Assembly: GCF_000967265.1 (NCBI RefSeq)
Contig: NZ_KQ033885.1
Span: 1,097,538 to 1,161,537 of the forward strand
From: Bifidobacterium mellis
Lineage (GTDB): Bacteria > Actinomycetota > Actinomycetes > Actinomycetales > Bifidobacteriaceae
Length of the DNA: 64,000 nucleotides
Direction of reading: 5' to 3'
Positions within the stretch are counted from its first letter, which is position 1, and every line of letters begins with the position of its first letter. The notes below the pieces were generated by a model. It saw nothing but the letters and a program-made list of their open reading frames with translations, was not told the origin of the DNA and searched no databases. Shown here piece by piece: positions 54,846 through 62,845 of this stretch. The translations under genes were made by a program, and so were the position numbers.

Positions 54846-56507
54846 ATGTCCCGACCCTTGATGAAGACCATACCCGACAGCCAACCGCGACCAATGACCA
54901 CGGTTGAAAGCGACTGGCTTGCCAGAGCTGTCCTGACCATGGCTGCAGATGGCCCCGATGCCTTTATGATCGCCTGCCTGCTGGGCTCGGACCAGGCAGC
55001 CGACCTGTGCCGAAACCTGATCGAGTTGGGAGCGCCGAACCAGCCGGGGGGCGACAGCCCCCATGATGCTGCTCGCACCAGCCTGGACGAACGCTTTCTT
55101 AAGGGGACGGCTCGATGGGGACGGCAAACGAGCCCTGAGGATCTCACCCGGTTCCACAAGACCAGCGACACCTGGCGAAGACGCCTGACTCCCTTGCTGG
55201 TCATGGACACTGGCCAAGTACGGACCATGATGACTGGTGGAGGCCAATTCTGGGTGATGACCCCAGGTGACTCCTGCTGGCCAGGCCAGATGGATGACCT
55301 GGCACGCCGATCCGACTGGGCTCCTCCCCTCTGTCTATGGGGACGTGGCGATCCTGAAGCATTGATCTGCTGTGACCGCCCCTTGGCCGTGGTCGGGTCC
55401 AGGGCCTGCGACGAGTATGGCCGGTCCATCGCCCACCAGATTGCCAGACAGGCCGCCAGCCAAGGCCACCTGGTCGTCTCCGGCGGAGCCATGGGCACGG
55501 ACGCCGCAGCCCACTGGGGAGCCCTGGCCGCCGGCGGCGGACGCACAGTAGCCGTTTTTGCCGGAGGCCTGCGACATATGGGGCCCAAACGCAACAGCCG
55601 TCTGTTCGAGAACATTGAGGCGGATGGCGGCGCACTGATCAGCGAGCTACCCCCTGACACCATCCCTGAGGCGCGTCGGTTCCTGCTGCGTAACCGAATC
55701 ATTGCAGCCTTGGCCTTCGATATCGTGGTAGCACAGGCACGGCACCGATCAGGCGCACTGAACACAGCCAACTGGGGCGTGGAATTGGGCCGTCGCGTAC
55801 TGGCTGCGCCCGGCAGAATCGACCAGCCGGAAAACACCGGCTGCAACCGCCTCATCCATGAGGGCAAGGCGGAGTTGCTCCTGTCGGCATCCGACATCCA
55901 AGACATCTGCCATCCCGCCCATGCATCTATCCACCCTGGAAGGTCTGTTCAACAAGGAACCAGCGGCTTAGTCAAAACCACCGAAGATCATGAGCATCAA
56001 GGAAGTATGCAGCCCACGCAGCGCGTACCGCCGCTTGACTGTGATCATCCGATCCAAACCACTCATGGCAATCAGCCGCTCCAGATCACACTCAAACAAT
56101 CCGGCACTAATGGAGGTAGGCTTCCGACCCACTCTCAGCACAAAGAGCATCCTTCAACCCCGCCATCGAATCCAGGTAGGGACTGTGAATGTGAAAAAAC
56201 TGACGACTTGCCTTTAACCAAGGAAGAGGCAACCGTGCTGGCGGCTATCCGTACCTGCCAGTGCCGGGGCGGTCCGCCCATGATGGGACAGCTTCGCGCT
56301 GAGCTGGCCAATCAGGGACATGAGCTCTCAGTCAGGCATCTGATGCAGCTGCTGGGTTCCCTGGAGATCTGTGGTCTGATCAGCCTGCAGAATGGATGCG
56401 TGGTAGCTGAAGACCAGAAGAATCAAGCCTTCCAGCGACAGCGATCCAAATCCACCACCCAGCCGTCCGCACCAGCCGATTCATCGCTGCGGGGAGGAAC
56501 AAAATGA
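54846..56507 (+). CDS. dprA: DNA-processing protein DprA
   Basis: This encodes 553 residues (a start nine bases earlier, GTG at 54837, is possible). The Rossmann-like DprA core (about 180-370) contains [60 protein letters not shown] and [19 protein letters not shown], all family motifs. A Gln/Thr-rich linker then leads to a winged-helix domain (about 465-535, [16 protein letters not shown]). DprA loads RecA on incoming single-stranded DNA. Other competence genes are not in this window. The 3' end overlaps the convergent MGMT gene by 85 bases. Confidence 0.93.
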   Translation: MSRPLMKTIPDSQPRPMTTVESDWLARAVLTMAADGPDAFMIACLLGSDQAADLCRNLIELGAPNQPGGDSPHDAARTSLDERFLKGTARWGRQTSPEDLTRFHKTSDTWRRRLTPLLVMDTGQVRTMMTGGGQFWVMTPGDSCWPGQMDDLARRSDWAPPLCLWGRGDPEALICCDRPLAVVGSRACDEYGRSIAHQIARQAASQGHLVVSGGAMGTDAAAHWGALAAGGGRTVAVFAGGLRHMGPKRNSRLFENIEADGGALISELPPDTIPEARRFLLRNRIIAALAFDIVVAQARHRSGALNTANWGVELGRRVLAAPGRIDQPENTGCNRLIHEGKAELLLSASDIQDICHPAHASIHPGRSVQQGTSGLVKTTEDHEHQGSMQPTQRVPPLDCDHPIQTTHGNQPLQITLKQSGTNGGRLPTHSQHKEHPSTPPSNPGRDCECEKTDDLPLTKEEATVLAAIRTCQCRGGPPMMGQLRAELANQGHELSVRHLMQLLGSLEICGLISLQNGCVVAEDQKNQAFQRQRSKSTTQPSAPADSSLRGGTK

Positions 56508-56767
56508 ACGCCTTCATCCTCCAGCAGCTGACGCTGACGTTCAGGCCCGCCAAAAGCGAATCCCGGGGCCAGAGAACCATCGCGGAAGACCACGCGATGA
56601 CAGGGAATCACCCCAGGTTCAGGATTGTCGTGAAGCGCATAACCCACGAACCTGGCGTTGCGCGGATGGCCAGTCAGAGAGGCGACCTGCCCGTAGGTGG
56701 CCACCTTGCCGCGAGGGATCCGCCTGACGACCTGATACACCTGCTGGGAGAAGGAAAGTTCGGTCAT
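56423..56767 (-). CDS. MGMT/Ogt family alkyltransferase-like protein
   Basis: This encodes 114 residues starting [20 protein letters not shown]. It is the short C-terminal alkyltransferase domain: [20 protein letters not shown] is the helix-turn-helix that flips the base, followed by the asparagine hinge (DNPEPG) and the active-site PCHRVV with the reactive cysteine. Relatives of this size are usually YbaZ/ATL proteins, in which the cysteine is replaced; here it is kept, so repair by methyl transfer is possible. The start at 56767 was favoured over an ATG 30 bases upstream. The 3' end overlaps dprA. Confidence 0.88.
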   Translation of the reverse strand: MTELSFSQQVYQVVRRIPRGKVATYGQVASLTGHPRNARFVGYALHDNPEPGVIPCHRVVFRDGSLAPGFAFGGPERQRQLLEDEGVHFVPPRSDESAGADGWVVDLDRCRWKA

Positions 56768-56845
56768 GGGACCCATTCTGCCCGCGCAAGCAGACATGGG
56801 CCGGAGGAGCCGCCGCTATCAATAGGTCGTGACAGTATCAATGGT

Positions 56846-58747
56846 ATGAATCCGCAGAAGGTCAGAAACCGCTATGATGCCGTCATCGTCGGAGCCGGAG
56901 CGGCCGGATTGTCGACGGCTCTGGGACTCCACAGAGCTCTGGAGAGCGACGGAAACAGGAACGGCTCGTCGCCAAAGGTCCTGGTCGTCTCCAAGCTGCA
57001 GCCCCTGCGATCCCACACCGGCTCAGCAGAGGGCGGCATTGCGGCCAGTCTGGGCAACCAGGAGAAGGACGACTGGCATTGGCACTACTACGACACCATC
57101 AAGGGCAGCGACTGGCTGGCTGACCAGGATGCCGTGCGGATTCTGGCCGAGCAGGCCCCGAGCATCGTCATCCAGCTGGAGCATGACGGAGTGGCTTTCT
57201 CAAGAACTGAAGACGGGCACATCGCCCAGCGGAAGTTCGGCGGCCATACCGCTGATTATGGCGGCCACCCAGTCAAAAGGGCAGCCTATGCAGCCGACCG
57301 TATCGGCCATCAGATCCTCCACGCCCTTTGGCAGCAGTGCCTGCGTCAGGGAGTCGAGTTCGCCGAGGAGTGGTATGTGACCGATCTGGTCGTTGATCCG
57401 CCCACTGATGAGGAATCCGGCGGCCATGCCCGAGGACTGATCGTCCTGGATACCCACGCCGGCAAGCTGCAGGCCATCCAAGCCGACAATATCGTCCTGT
57501 GCACGGGCGGGGCCGGCCGGCTCTTCCATACGACCTCCAACTCCTGGGATCTGACCGGCGATGGCATGGCGCTAGCCCTGCAGTCCGGCCTGCAGCTGGA
57601 GGATGTGGAGTTCATCCAATTCCATCCCACGGGCCTGGGCCACACGGGCATCCTGTTGTCGGAGGCCTCACGCGCAGAAGGCGGCGTGCTCAGGAACAGT
57701 CAGGGACGGGCCTTCATGCAGGACTACGCGCCGGGACACGGCGACCTGGCTGCCAGGGATGTGGTCAGCCGTTCCATCATGGCCGAGATTGATGCAGACC
57801 GGGGAGTGGCCGATCCATCGGACCCTGACGGACCTCATGATTGCGTCTGGCTGGATATGACCGGCATTGACGGCCAGCGCATGACCACCCTGCTCCCCCA
57901 GGTCACCGAGACCATCCATCGCTACGCCCATCTGGATCCCACTGTGGACATGGTTCCGGTCAAGCCCACCGCCCACTACACCATGGGAGGCATCCCCATC
58001 ACCGATCGCGGCCGCGTCTATCGTTGGCAGGATGGCCGCCGTCGAATAGTCGACGGACTGTTCGCCGCCGGGGAATGCTCCTGTGTCAGCGTTCATGGGG
58101 CCAACCGACTGGGCGGCAACTCCCTGCTGGATGCCTGCCTCTTCGGTACCCGAACAGGACAGACCATCGCCGCCGCCATGTCCAATGCCGACAAGCCAAA
58201 CGACATTACCGACACGTCTCCGCTGGTACAAATTCTGCAGAAGCGTCAGGCCTTCATGGACGAGTTGCTGGCTGGCGCAAGCAACGCCGGGCCCTCGGAA
58301 CCAGCATTGGCCGACAATCAAAACCGAGAATCCGACACCAGTGATCGGTCCAACCTGAACAATCCTTACGCACTGATGGGCCGACTGGGACGGCTGATGG
58401 AGGAGGCCGTTGCCGTCCGATGCGATCAGAGCAGCATCGAAAAGGGTTTGCGCGGCCTGAATCAACTGGATGCTGATGCCAGACAGCTGCGCGCACACAG
58501 TGGCACGGCAGTGCTCAACCAGGAGGTGACCGCCATCATGGAGGTGGACAACCTGCTGACCCTGGCCCGGGCCGTCCTGAACGCCAGCCTGCAGCGTCGG
58601 GAGTCCCGCGGCGCCCTGTACCGGAGCGATTATCCGCAGCGCGATGACGAACACTACCTGGCTCACACCATGATCGATGCCGAGGAAAACGTCTCCTGGC
58701 AGCCCGTTCATATCGTCGACATGCCTCCCAAGGGTCGCAACTACTGA
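56846..58747 (+). CDS. sdhA: Succinate dehydrogenase / fumarate reductase flavoprotein subunit
   Basis: This encodes 633 residues. The FAD loop is [17 protein letters not shown], followed by [18 protein letters not shown], the histidine that binds FAD covalently being in RSHTG. Substrate-site residues are in [20 protein letters not shown], the catalytic Arg in RDVVSRSI, and [11 protein letters not shown]; the C-terminal FAD part is [20 protein letters not shown]. It catalyses succinate/fumarate interconversion with the iron-sulfur subunit encoded 80 bases downstream. Homology to L-aspartate oxidase is partial, but the histidine and the partner gene favour SdhA/FrdA. No membrane anchor gene follows. 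Confidence 0.92.
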   Translation: MNPQKVRNRYDAVIVGAGAAGLSTALGLHRALESDGNRNGSSPKVLVVSKLQPLRSHTGSAEGGIAASLGNQEKDDWHWHYYDTIKGSDWLADQDAVRILAEQAPSIVIQLEHDGVAFSRTEDGHIAQRKFGGHTADYGGHPVKRAAYAADRIGHQILHALWQQCLRQGVEFAEEWYVTDLVVDPPTDEESGGHARGLIVLDTHAGKLQAIQADNIVLCTGGAGRLFHTTSNSWDLTGDGMALALQSGLQLEDVEFIQFHPTGLGHTGILLSEASRAEGGVLRNSQGRAFMQDYAPGHGDLAARDVVSRSIMAEIDADRGVADPSDPDGPHDCVWLDMTGIDGQRMTTLLPQVTETIHRYAHLDPTVDMVPVKPTAHYTMGGIPITDRGRVYRWQDGRRRIVDGLFAAGECSCVSVHGANRLGGNSLLDACLFGTRTGQTIAAAMSNADKPNDITDTSPLVQILQKRQAFMDELLAGASNAGPSEPALADNQNRESDTSDRSNLNNPYALMGRLGRLMEEAVAVRCDQSSIEKGLRGLNQLDADARQLRAHSGTAVLNQEVTAIMEVDNLLTLARAVLNASLQRRESRGALYRSDYPQRDDEHYLAHTMIDAEENVSWQPVHIVDMPPKGRNY

Positions 58748-58889
58748 TGGACCCTGATGATGGACTCTGAGACCAATCTGTTCAGTCAGGTACCTGTTCG
58801 ACACCTATCTAGGTCAGGCAGGGATTAGGATGGAGTCCGCGCATATCAGTGGGCATCGGGCCGTTTCCCGAACAAGGACAGGAGCAACC

Positions 58890-60041
58890 GTGACATCACA
58901 GTCCACGGAATCAGACGGATCCAAGGCATCCGCATCGGACCGCGATCCCCGCCCGGTGACCTTCCGAATAGCCCGGTTTACCCCACGACCTCAATCAGAG
59001 CGTCCGGCGCGAACCAACCCATTCGCCAAAAGCTATCCTTTCGCCACAGCCGGTAACCGACGGGCCCGCGGCCGTCGTTGGACGCAGGAGTACACGATTC
59101 GTATCGCCCCACAGCGCACCGTTCTGGATGCCCTTCTGCAGATCAAGCGTGAGGTGGATCCCACACTGAACTTCCGGTACTCCTGTGGCCATGGCATGTG
59201 CGGATCGGATGCCGTGCTCATCAACGGCCGTCCGGATCTGCTCTGCACAGCCACCATTGCCGACTGCCTGTCTGTATCCAAGACCATACCGAACGTATAC
59301 GCCTCCCCCGGTGTAGCTACAGGAAACCTACAGGCTCAGCAACCTCCGGCCTTCCGTCGCACAGGTACAACGACAACCGCAACGGCCGTATCCATGTCGG
59401 CATCGCACTCAGGCTCGGTCTCAGATTCAGATTCAGATTCAACGGTCCCGGACTTCTTAGCTACAGATCCTAGGAAAACCGCAACCGCTACAAAAACTAC
59501 AGGCCTTATAGGCGCCCCACACCCCACAGAAAAACCGGACCCTGCAGAATCTTCAGCAGTGGAGATTCGCCCGCTTCCCGGCTTCACCCCGCTCAGGGAC
59601 CTGATAGTGGACACCAATGCCATGTTCGAGCAGATTCGGCGCTTCAAGCCTTATCTGCTCCATGATGACTCCTCTGCCGATAGCGGCCAAGCGGACCGGA
59701 CGAAAGCAGCCAAGACAGAACCAGCGTCAGAATACAAGCAAACGCCAGAAGAGCTGGCCCGGTATGAACTGCTCAGCACCTGCATCGCCTGCGGACTATG
59801 CCAGAGTGCCTGTCCTATTTATGCGGGCGGTGAGGCATTTGCCGGCCCGGCGGCCATGATAGCAGCGGCTCGATTCATCAACGATTCCCGCGACAGTCAT
59901 CGGCAGGAACGTCTTGAGGCCATTGACCAGGTGGACGGTATCCAGGCATGCCAGTCCATACGTGCCTGCACCCGACCCTGCCCCAGAGGCATCGACGTGG
60001 GTGAAGAGATGTGGAAGCTGGTCGAAGCCGTCAAGGAGTAG
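58890..60041 (+). CDS. sdhB: Succinate dehydrogenase / fumarate reductase iron-sulfur subunit with a long insert
   Basis: This encodes 383 residues from the GTG at 58890, which has AGGAG at normal distance; an ATG at 58830 would give 403. The plant-type ferredoxin domain (about 60-140) has YSCGHGMCGSDAVLINGRPD with Cys/Asp 2Fe-2S ligands and the fourth Cys in LLCTA. The 4Fe-4S/3Fe-4S domain (about 280-383) has STCIACGLCQSACPIYAGG and QACQSIRACTRPCPRGIDVG. Between them is an insert of about 100 residues, low-complexity Thr/Ser/Asp-rich with SDSDSDS; usual SdhB proteins are about 240-260 residues and have none. It partners sdhA. Confidence 0.88.
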   Translation: MTSQSTESDGSKASASDRDPRPVTFRIARFTPRPQSERPARTNPFAKSYPFATAGNRRARGRRWTQEYTIRIAPQRTVLDALLQIKREVDPTLNFRYSCGHGMCGSDAVLINGRPDLLCTATIADCLSVSKTIPNVYASPGVATGNLQAQQPPAFRRTGTTTTATAVSMSASHSGSVSDSDSDSTVPDFLATDPRKTATATKTTGLIGAPHPTEKPDPAESSAVEIRPLPGFTPLRDLIVDTNAMFEQIRRFKPYLLHDDSSADSGQADRTKAAKTEPASEYKQTPEELARYELLSTCIACGLCQSACPIYAGGEAFAGPAAMIAAARFINDSRDSHRQERLEAIDQVDGIQACQSIRACTRPCPRGIDVGEEMWKLVEAVKE

Positions 60042-60105
60042 CCAAACTCCTGCACACACAGGCCAGCGTGAGCATGCGACAGGCTTGTGCCCTCTAGTCG
60101 TTACC

Positions 60106-60792
60106 ATGGTTAGCATGGACAAAACCTCGTACAACAACATCGCCAGAGGATGGGAATTCGCCGAGGCAAGCGCTCTGAACGTCGAATCCGACAAGTTGCA
60201 GACCTTGCGAGACAAGGCTTCGGAGGCCGGATTCGCCCAGTGTTCCCGGTCTCAAGGCGCCTTTCTGCAGTTCTTGGCCGGCCGGAACGCTCCGGCATCC
60301 ATCATCCTTGTCGGCAACGGCTCCGTGGTCGAAGCCCTGCGCCTGATGACAGGCCTGCATGGCCATGGCCAGTTCACCGCCGTCGACTCCACAGCCCAAG
60401 GCACTTCTCTGGTCAAAAAAATATTCGCGGGAATGGAGAAAGCCCACCCCGGCATGAGACTGCGGGCGGTCAACGCAGCTGCCAGAACATACTTCCCCAG
60501 GCTCAACCCCAGCGACTATGACCTTATCGTCGTCTCGGGAAACAGGGACAACTACCAACAGGTCATGGACCAGGCCCCGCGCCTGCTCAAGGACCGGGGA
60601 CAGCTGATCTTCACGGATGCCTTCGACCTGCTGGAGGACCCGGACAAGGGCGGCGTGCTCAACCCGGCCAACAGATCCGCCAAAACGACCACCCTACGGA
60701 CCATCATGGAGGCCATAAGCAAAGACAATGCCTGGGAATCCTGCCTGCTGCCCATCGGCACGGGCATGATCATGGCCACCCGCGCCCACTGA
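60106..60792 (+). CDS. O-methyltransferase-like protein (class I SAM-dependent fold)
   Basis: This encodes 228 residues from the ATG at 60106; ATG at 60115 (MDKTSYNNIARGW) is nearly as good. The Rossmann-like fold has ASIILVGNGSVVEALRLMTG where the SAM loop of family 3 O-methyltransferases lies, an acidic strand end in GQFTAVDSTAQG and PSDYDLIVVSGNRDNYQQVM. Relatives in Actinobacteria are annotated as O-methyltransferases; substrates are unknown. The GxGxG of active enzymes reads GNGS here, so activity is not certain. It follows sdhB by 64 bases and may be in its transcript. Confidence 0.78.
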   Translation: MVSMDKTSYNNIARGWEFAEASALNVESDKLQTLRDKASEAGFAQCSRSQGAFLQFLAGRNAPASIILVGNGSVVEALRLMTGLHGHGQFTAVDSTAQGTSLVKKIFAGMEKAHPGMRLRAVNAAARTYFPRLNPSDYDLIVVSGNRDNYQQVMDQAPRLLKDRGQLIFTDAFDLLEDPDKGGVLNPANRSAKTTTLRTIMEAISKDNAWESCLLPIGTGMIMATRAH

Positions 60793-60810
60793 CTGCCGCT
60801 CGCCTAATTT

Positions 60811-61578
60811 TCAGGCACGGTGACGCAGGATAGCCTGGACAGCCTCATCAGGATCATCAGTGCGGATGACCAGATCGGGGTCCAGCTCAGAAATCATGCC
60901 CCGCTGTTTCACTGTGTCCGAAATCCAGTCAAAGAGCCCCTGCCAGTAGGCCCTGTCGAAGAGGACGATGGGCATGCTGGGCGCCTTATGGGTTTGGACC
61001 AGGGTCAGCACCTCGAACATCTCATCCAGGGTGCCGAACCCACCAGGGCAGACGATGATGCCCGAGGAGTATTTCATGAACATCATCTTGCGCACGAAGA
61101 AGTAGCGGAAGGTGATGCCCAGATTCACCCAGCGGTTGAGTCCCTGCTCCATGGGCAATTCGATGCCCAGACCGACGGACTTGCCACCGACCTCAGCAGC
61201 GCCCTTGTTGGCCGCCTCCATGATGCCGGGCCCTCCCCCCGTGATGACCGTCATACCGGCCTTGGCCAGGTCGCCGCCCATCTTGCGCGCAGCCGCATAG
61301 GTGGAATCATCCCTGCCGGTCCGGGCTGACCCAAAGATAGCGGCTGCGGGCCCCAGCTCCGCCAGCGCACCGAACCCGTCGACGAACTCGGCCTGGATGC
61401 GCAGCACCCGCCAGGGATCCATATGCAGCCAGTCCGTGTCACCGCCCGACGAGAGCAACCCAGCATTGGCATCCGCCTCGGGAATCATGGGCCCGCGCAT
61501 GATGACCGGACCGCTGTGGTAGGTCCGGCCCAGGTCCGGGCCTTCGTCGTCATTGTGATTGTCAACCATATCCGCCAT
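60811..61578 (-). CDS. LOG family protein (TIGR00730, Rossmann-type phosphoribohydrolase-like)
   Basis: This encodes 255 residues. A disordered acidic N-terminus (about 45) is followed by the LOG domain: AAIFGSARTGRDDSTYAAA, the phosphate motif VITGGGPGIMEAANKGAAEV and the catalytic PGGFGTLDEMFEVLTL. Well-studied LOG enzymes release cytokinin bases from nucleotides; in bacteria the substrate is usually AMP-like and often unknown. A ribosome site GAAGGA precedes the start. It converges with the methyltransferase gene (18-base gap). Confidence 0.92.
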   Translation of the reverse strand: MADMVDNHNDDEGPDLGRTYHSGPVIMRGPMIPEADANAGLLSSGGDTDWLHMDPWRVLRIQAEFVDGFGALAELGPAAAIFGSARTGRDDSTYAAARKMGGDLAKAGMTVITGGGPGIMEAANKGAAEVGGKSVGLGIELPMEQGLNRWVNLGITFRYFFVRKMMFMKYSSGIIVCPGGFGTLDEMFEVLTLVQTHKAPSMPIVLFDRAYWQGLFDWISDTVKQRGMISELDPDLVIRTDDPDEAVQAILRHRA

Positions 61579-62025
61579 GTACGCATTCCTTCATCGGGCC
61601 CCGATCAGAAGGACCCGCTCGATCCTGTTCCGGCTCTCATGATAGCGGCCCCCGCCGCCTGGCTGATGGCAAGGCCAGATTCATATCTGAAGAAATCGCC
61701 CCAAGCGATGGGTGTAGCGTGGACGACTCGAATCAGATCAACGGAGTATGGTGTTGCAGTCTCGGACATGGACAAATAACTAAGAGAAAAACCTAGTTCG
61801 GCCCTCCAACCCTTTTACGGCTTGCAGTATAGATAACTTACGACTCACTTTGACAGTTCAACTGTTATACATGCTTAATAAAGGAACATGACCAGGCCCA
61901 ATAAGGACAGGACAAAAACTAGACCAACATCCCTGAACGAAAGCAGATTGGGCAATACTGATGCGCCTACTATGACAAGAATCTGTACGGTCGCCAAATG
62001 TGAGTCTTATTGTTTCACCAGGTGC
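61579..62025. other. Low-GC spacer; possible promoter and a doubtful Cys-rich frame
   Basis: The G+C content drops here compared with the genes to the left. TTGACA at 61850-61855 could serve a plus-strand start at 61888, but a well-spaced -10 is missing. Nothing else was recognised. Confidence 0.4.
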
Positions 62026-62163
62026 TCATATGGCAAGCCAAACGGCGAATGCCAGGCATGCTATGCCCAATATGCACAGCGCAAACCAGCGCTTGTCATT
62101 CTTGCCCCCGAACGACTCCCAGAATTAGAAGCACCAGCCCGAGAAAAGCCTCGAATACCATAA
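61888..62163 (+). CDS. Doubtful small Cys-rich open reading frame
   Basis: This would encode 91 residues, with AAAGGA close before the ATG. It contains six cysteines in CESYCFTRCSYGKPNGEC and QACY, which could bind a metal, and basic/polar ends. It overlaps the minus-strand membrane peptide at 62026-62176 almost completely at its 3' half, and no family is recognised. One of the two is probably not translated; the downstream context favours the minus-strand frame. Confidence 0.25.
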   Translation: MTRPNKDRTKTRPTSLNESRLGNTDAPTMTRICTVAKCESYCFTRCSYGKPNGECQACYAQYAQRKPALVILAPERLPELEAPAREKPRIP

Positions 62164-62176
62164 TCCAGAAACCCAT
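62026..62176 (-). CDS. Tiny hydrophobic peptide, probably two membrane segments joined by a frameshift
   Basis: An ATG at 62176 follows the ATPase stop by three bases and has GAAAGGA at ideal distance. The zero frame gives 26 residues (MGFWIMVFEAFLGLVLLILG, then VVRGQE) to a TGA at 62096. If one G is lost from the GGGGG at that point, the frame continues with GKNDKRWFALCILGIACLA and FAVWLAI to a TGA at 62026: a regular 49-residue hairpin-type membrane protein. It is the last gene of the ABC operon. I cannot tell a sequencing error, decay or a real slippage site apart. Function unknown. Confidence 0.55.
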
Positions 62177-62179
62177 GCT

Positions 62180-62845
62180 CTAGTCCTTTCGTTGAAGTTT
62201 GATGATTCGATCATGTTGGTCAGCCAGTGAGGCATCGTGTGTAACGGTGACGATTGTGGATCCCGAATCGCGGTTCAGGGCAAAGAGCAGGGCGATGATC
62301 CTCGACCGGTTCTCTGAATCGAGTGAGGCAGTGGGCTCATCGGCAAGAACAACCTCGGGGTTCATAATGACGGCCCGTGCGAAGACTGCTCTTGATTTTT
62401 CCCCTCCGGAGCATTCAAGCGGTTTTTTGCTCAGTATCGACCCGATGCCTAAAGAGTCCACCACCTGGTCGAATCTTCGAGAATCCCCCTTGCGCGGTGT
62501 CCGCGCGTAAAGCAGGGGCAACCTGATGTTGTCCGCGATGCTCAAGGAACCGATGAGTGCTGATTCCTGCAGGACGAACCCGATTTTCTGGTTCCTCCAT
62601 GCGGCCGATTCGAGGTCGGACAGCGTGCGCGCGGATCTGCCCAGCAGCGTGTAAGAGCCTTCATAGCGTGTATCGAGCAGACCGAGGATGTTCAGCAATG
62701 TGCTCTTGCCAACGCCGGACTCTCCAACGATTGCGACCTTCTCGCCCTCGGCGACCGTCAGCGAGAAATGTTCAAGAAGAGTGACTGAAGATGAGCCCTT
62801 CCTGTATGTTTTATGATCCAGGTTGAGATCGATGACCTTGTCCAT
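62180..62845 (-). CDS. ABC transporter ATP-binding protein (bacteriocin-export-type/LolD-like)
   Basis: This encodes 221 residues starting MDKVIDLNLDHKTYRKGS, at an ATG overlapping the permease stop (TAATG). Motifs: Walker A VGESGVGKSTLLNILGLLD, Q-loop IGFVLQESALIGSLSIADNI, signature ECSGGEKSRAVFARAVI, Walker B VVLADEPTASLDS, switch VTHDASLADQHD. It is shorter and of different sequence from the ATPases at 44449 and 48431. It resembles ATPases of the lactococcin-972-type export/immunity group, a likeness I judge from motif style only. Confidence 0.9.
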   Translation of the reverse strand: MDKVIDLNLDHKTYRKGSSSVTLLEHFSLTVAEGEKVAIVGESGVGKSTLLNILGLLDTRYEGSYTLLGRSARTLSDLESAAWRNQKIGFVLQESALIGSLSIADNIRLPLLYARTPRKGDSRRFDQVVDSLGIGSILSKKPLECSGGEKSRAVFARAVIMNPEVVLADEPTASLDSENRSRIIALLFALNRDSGSTIVTVTHDASLADQHDRIIKLQRKD

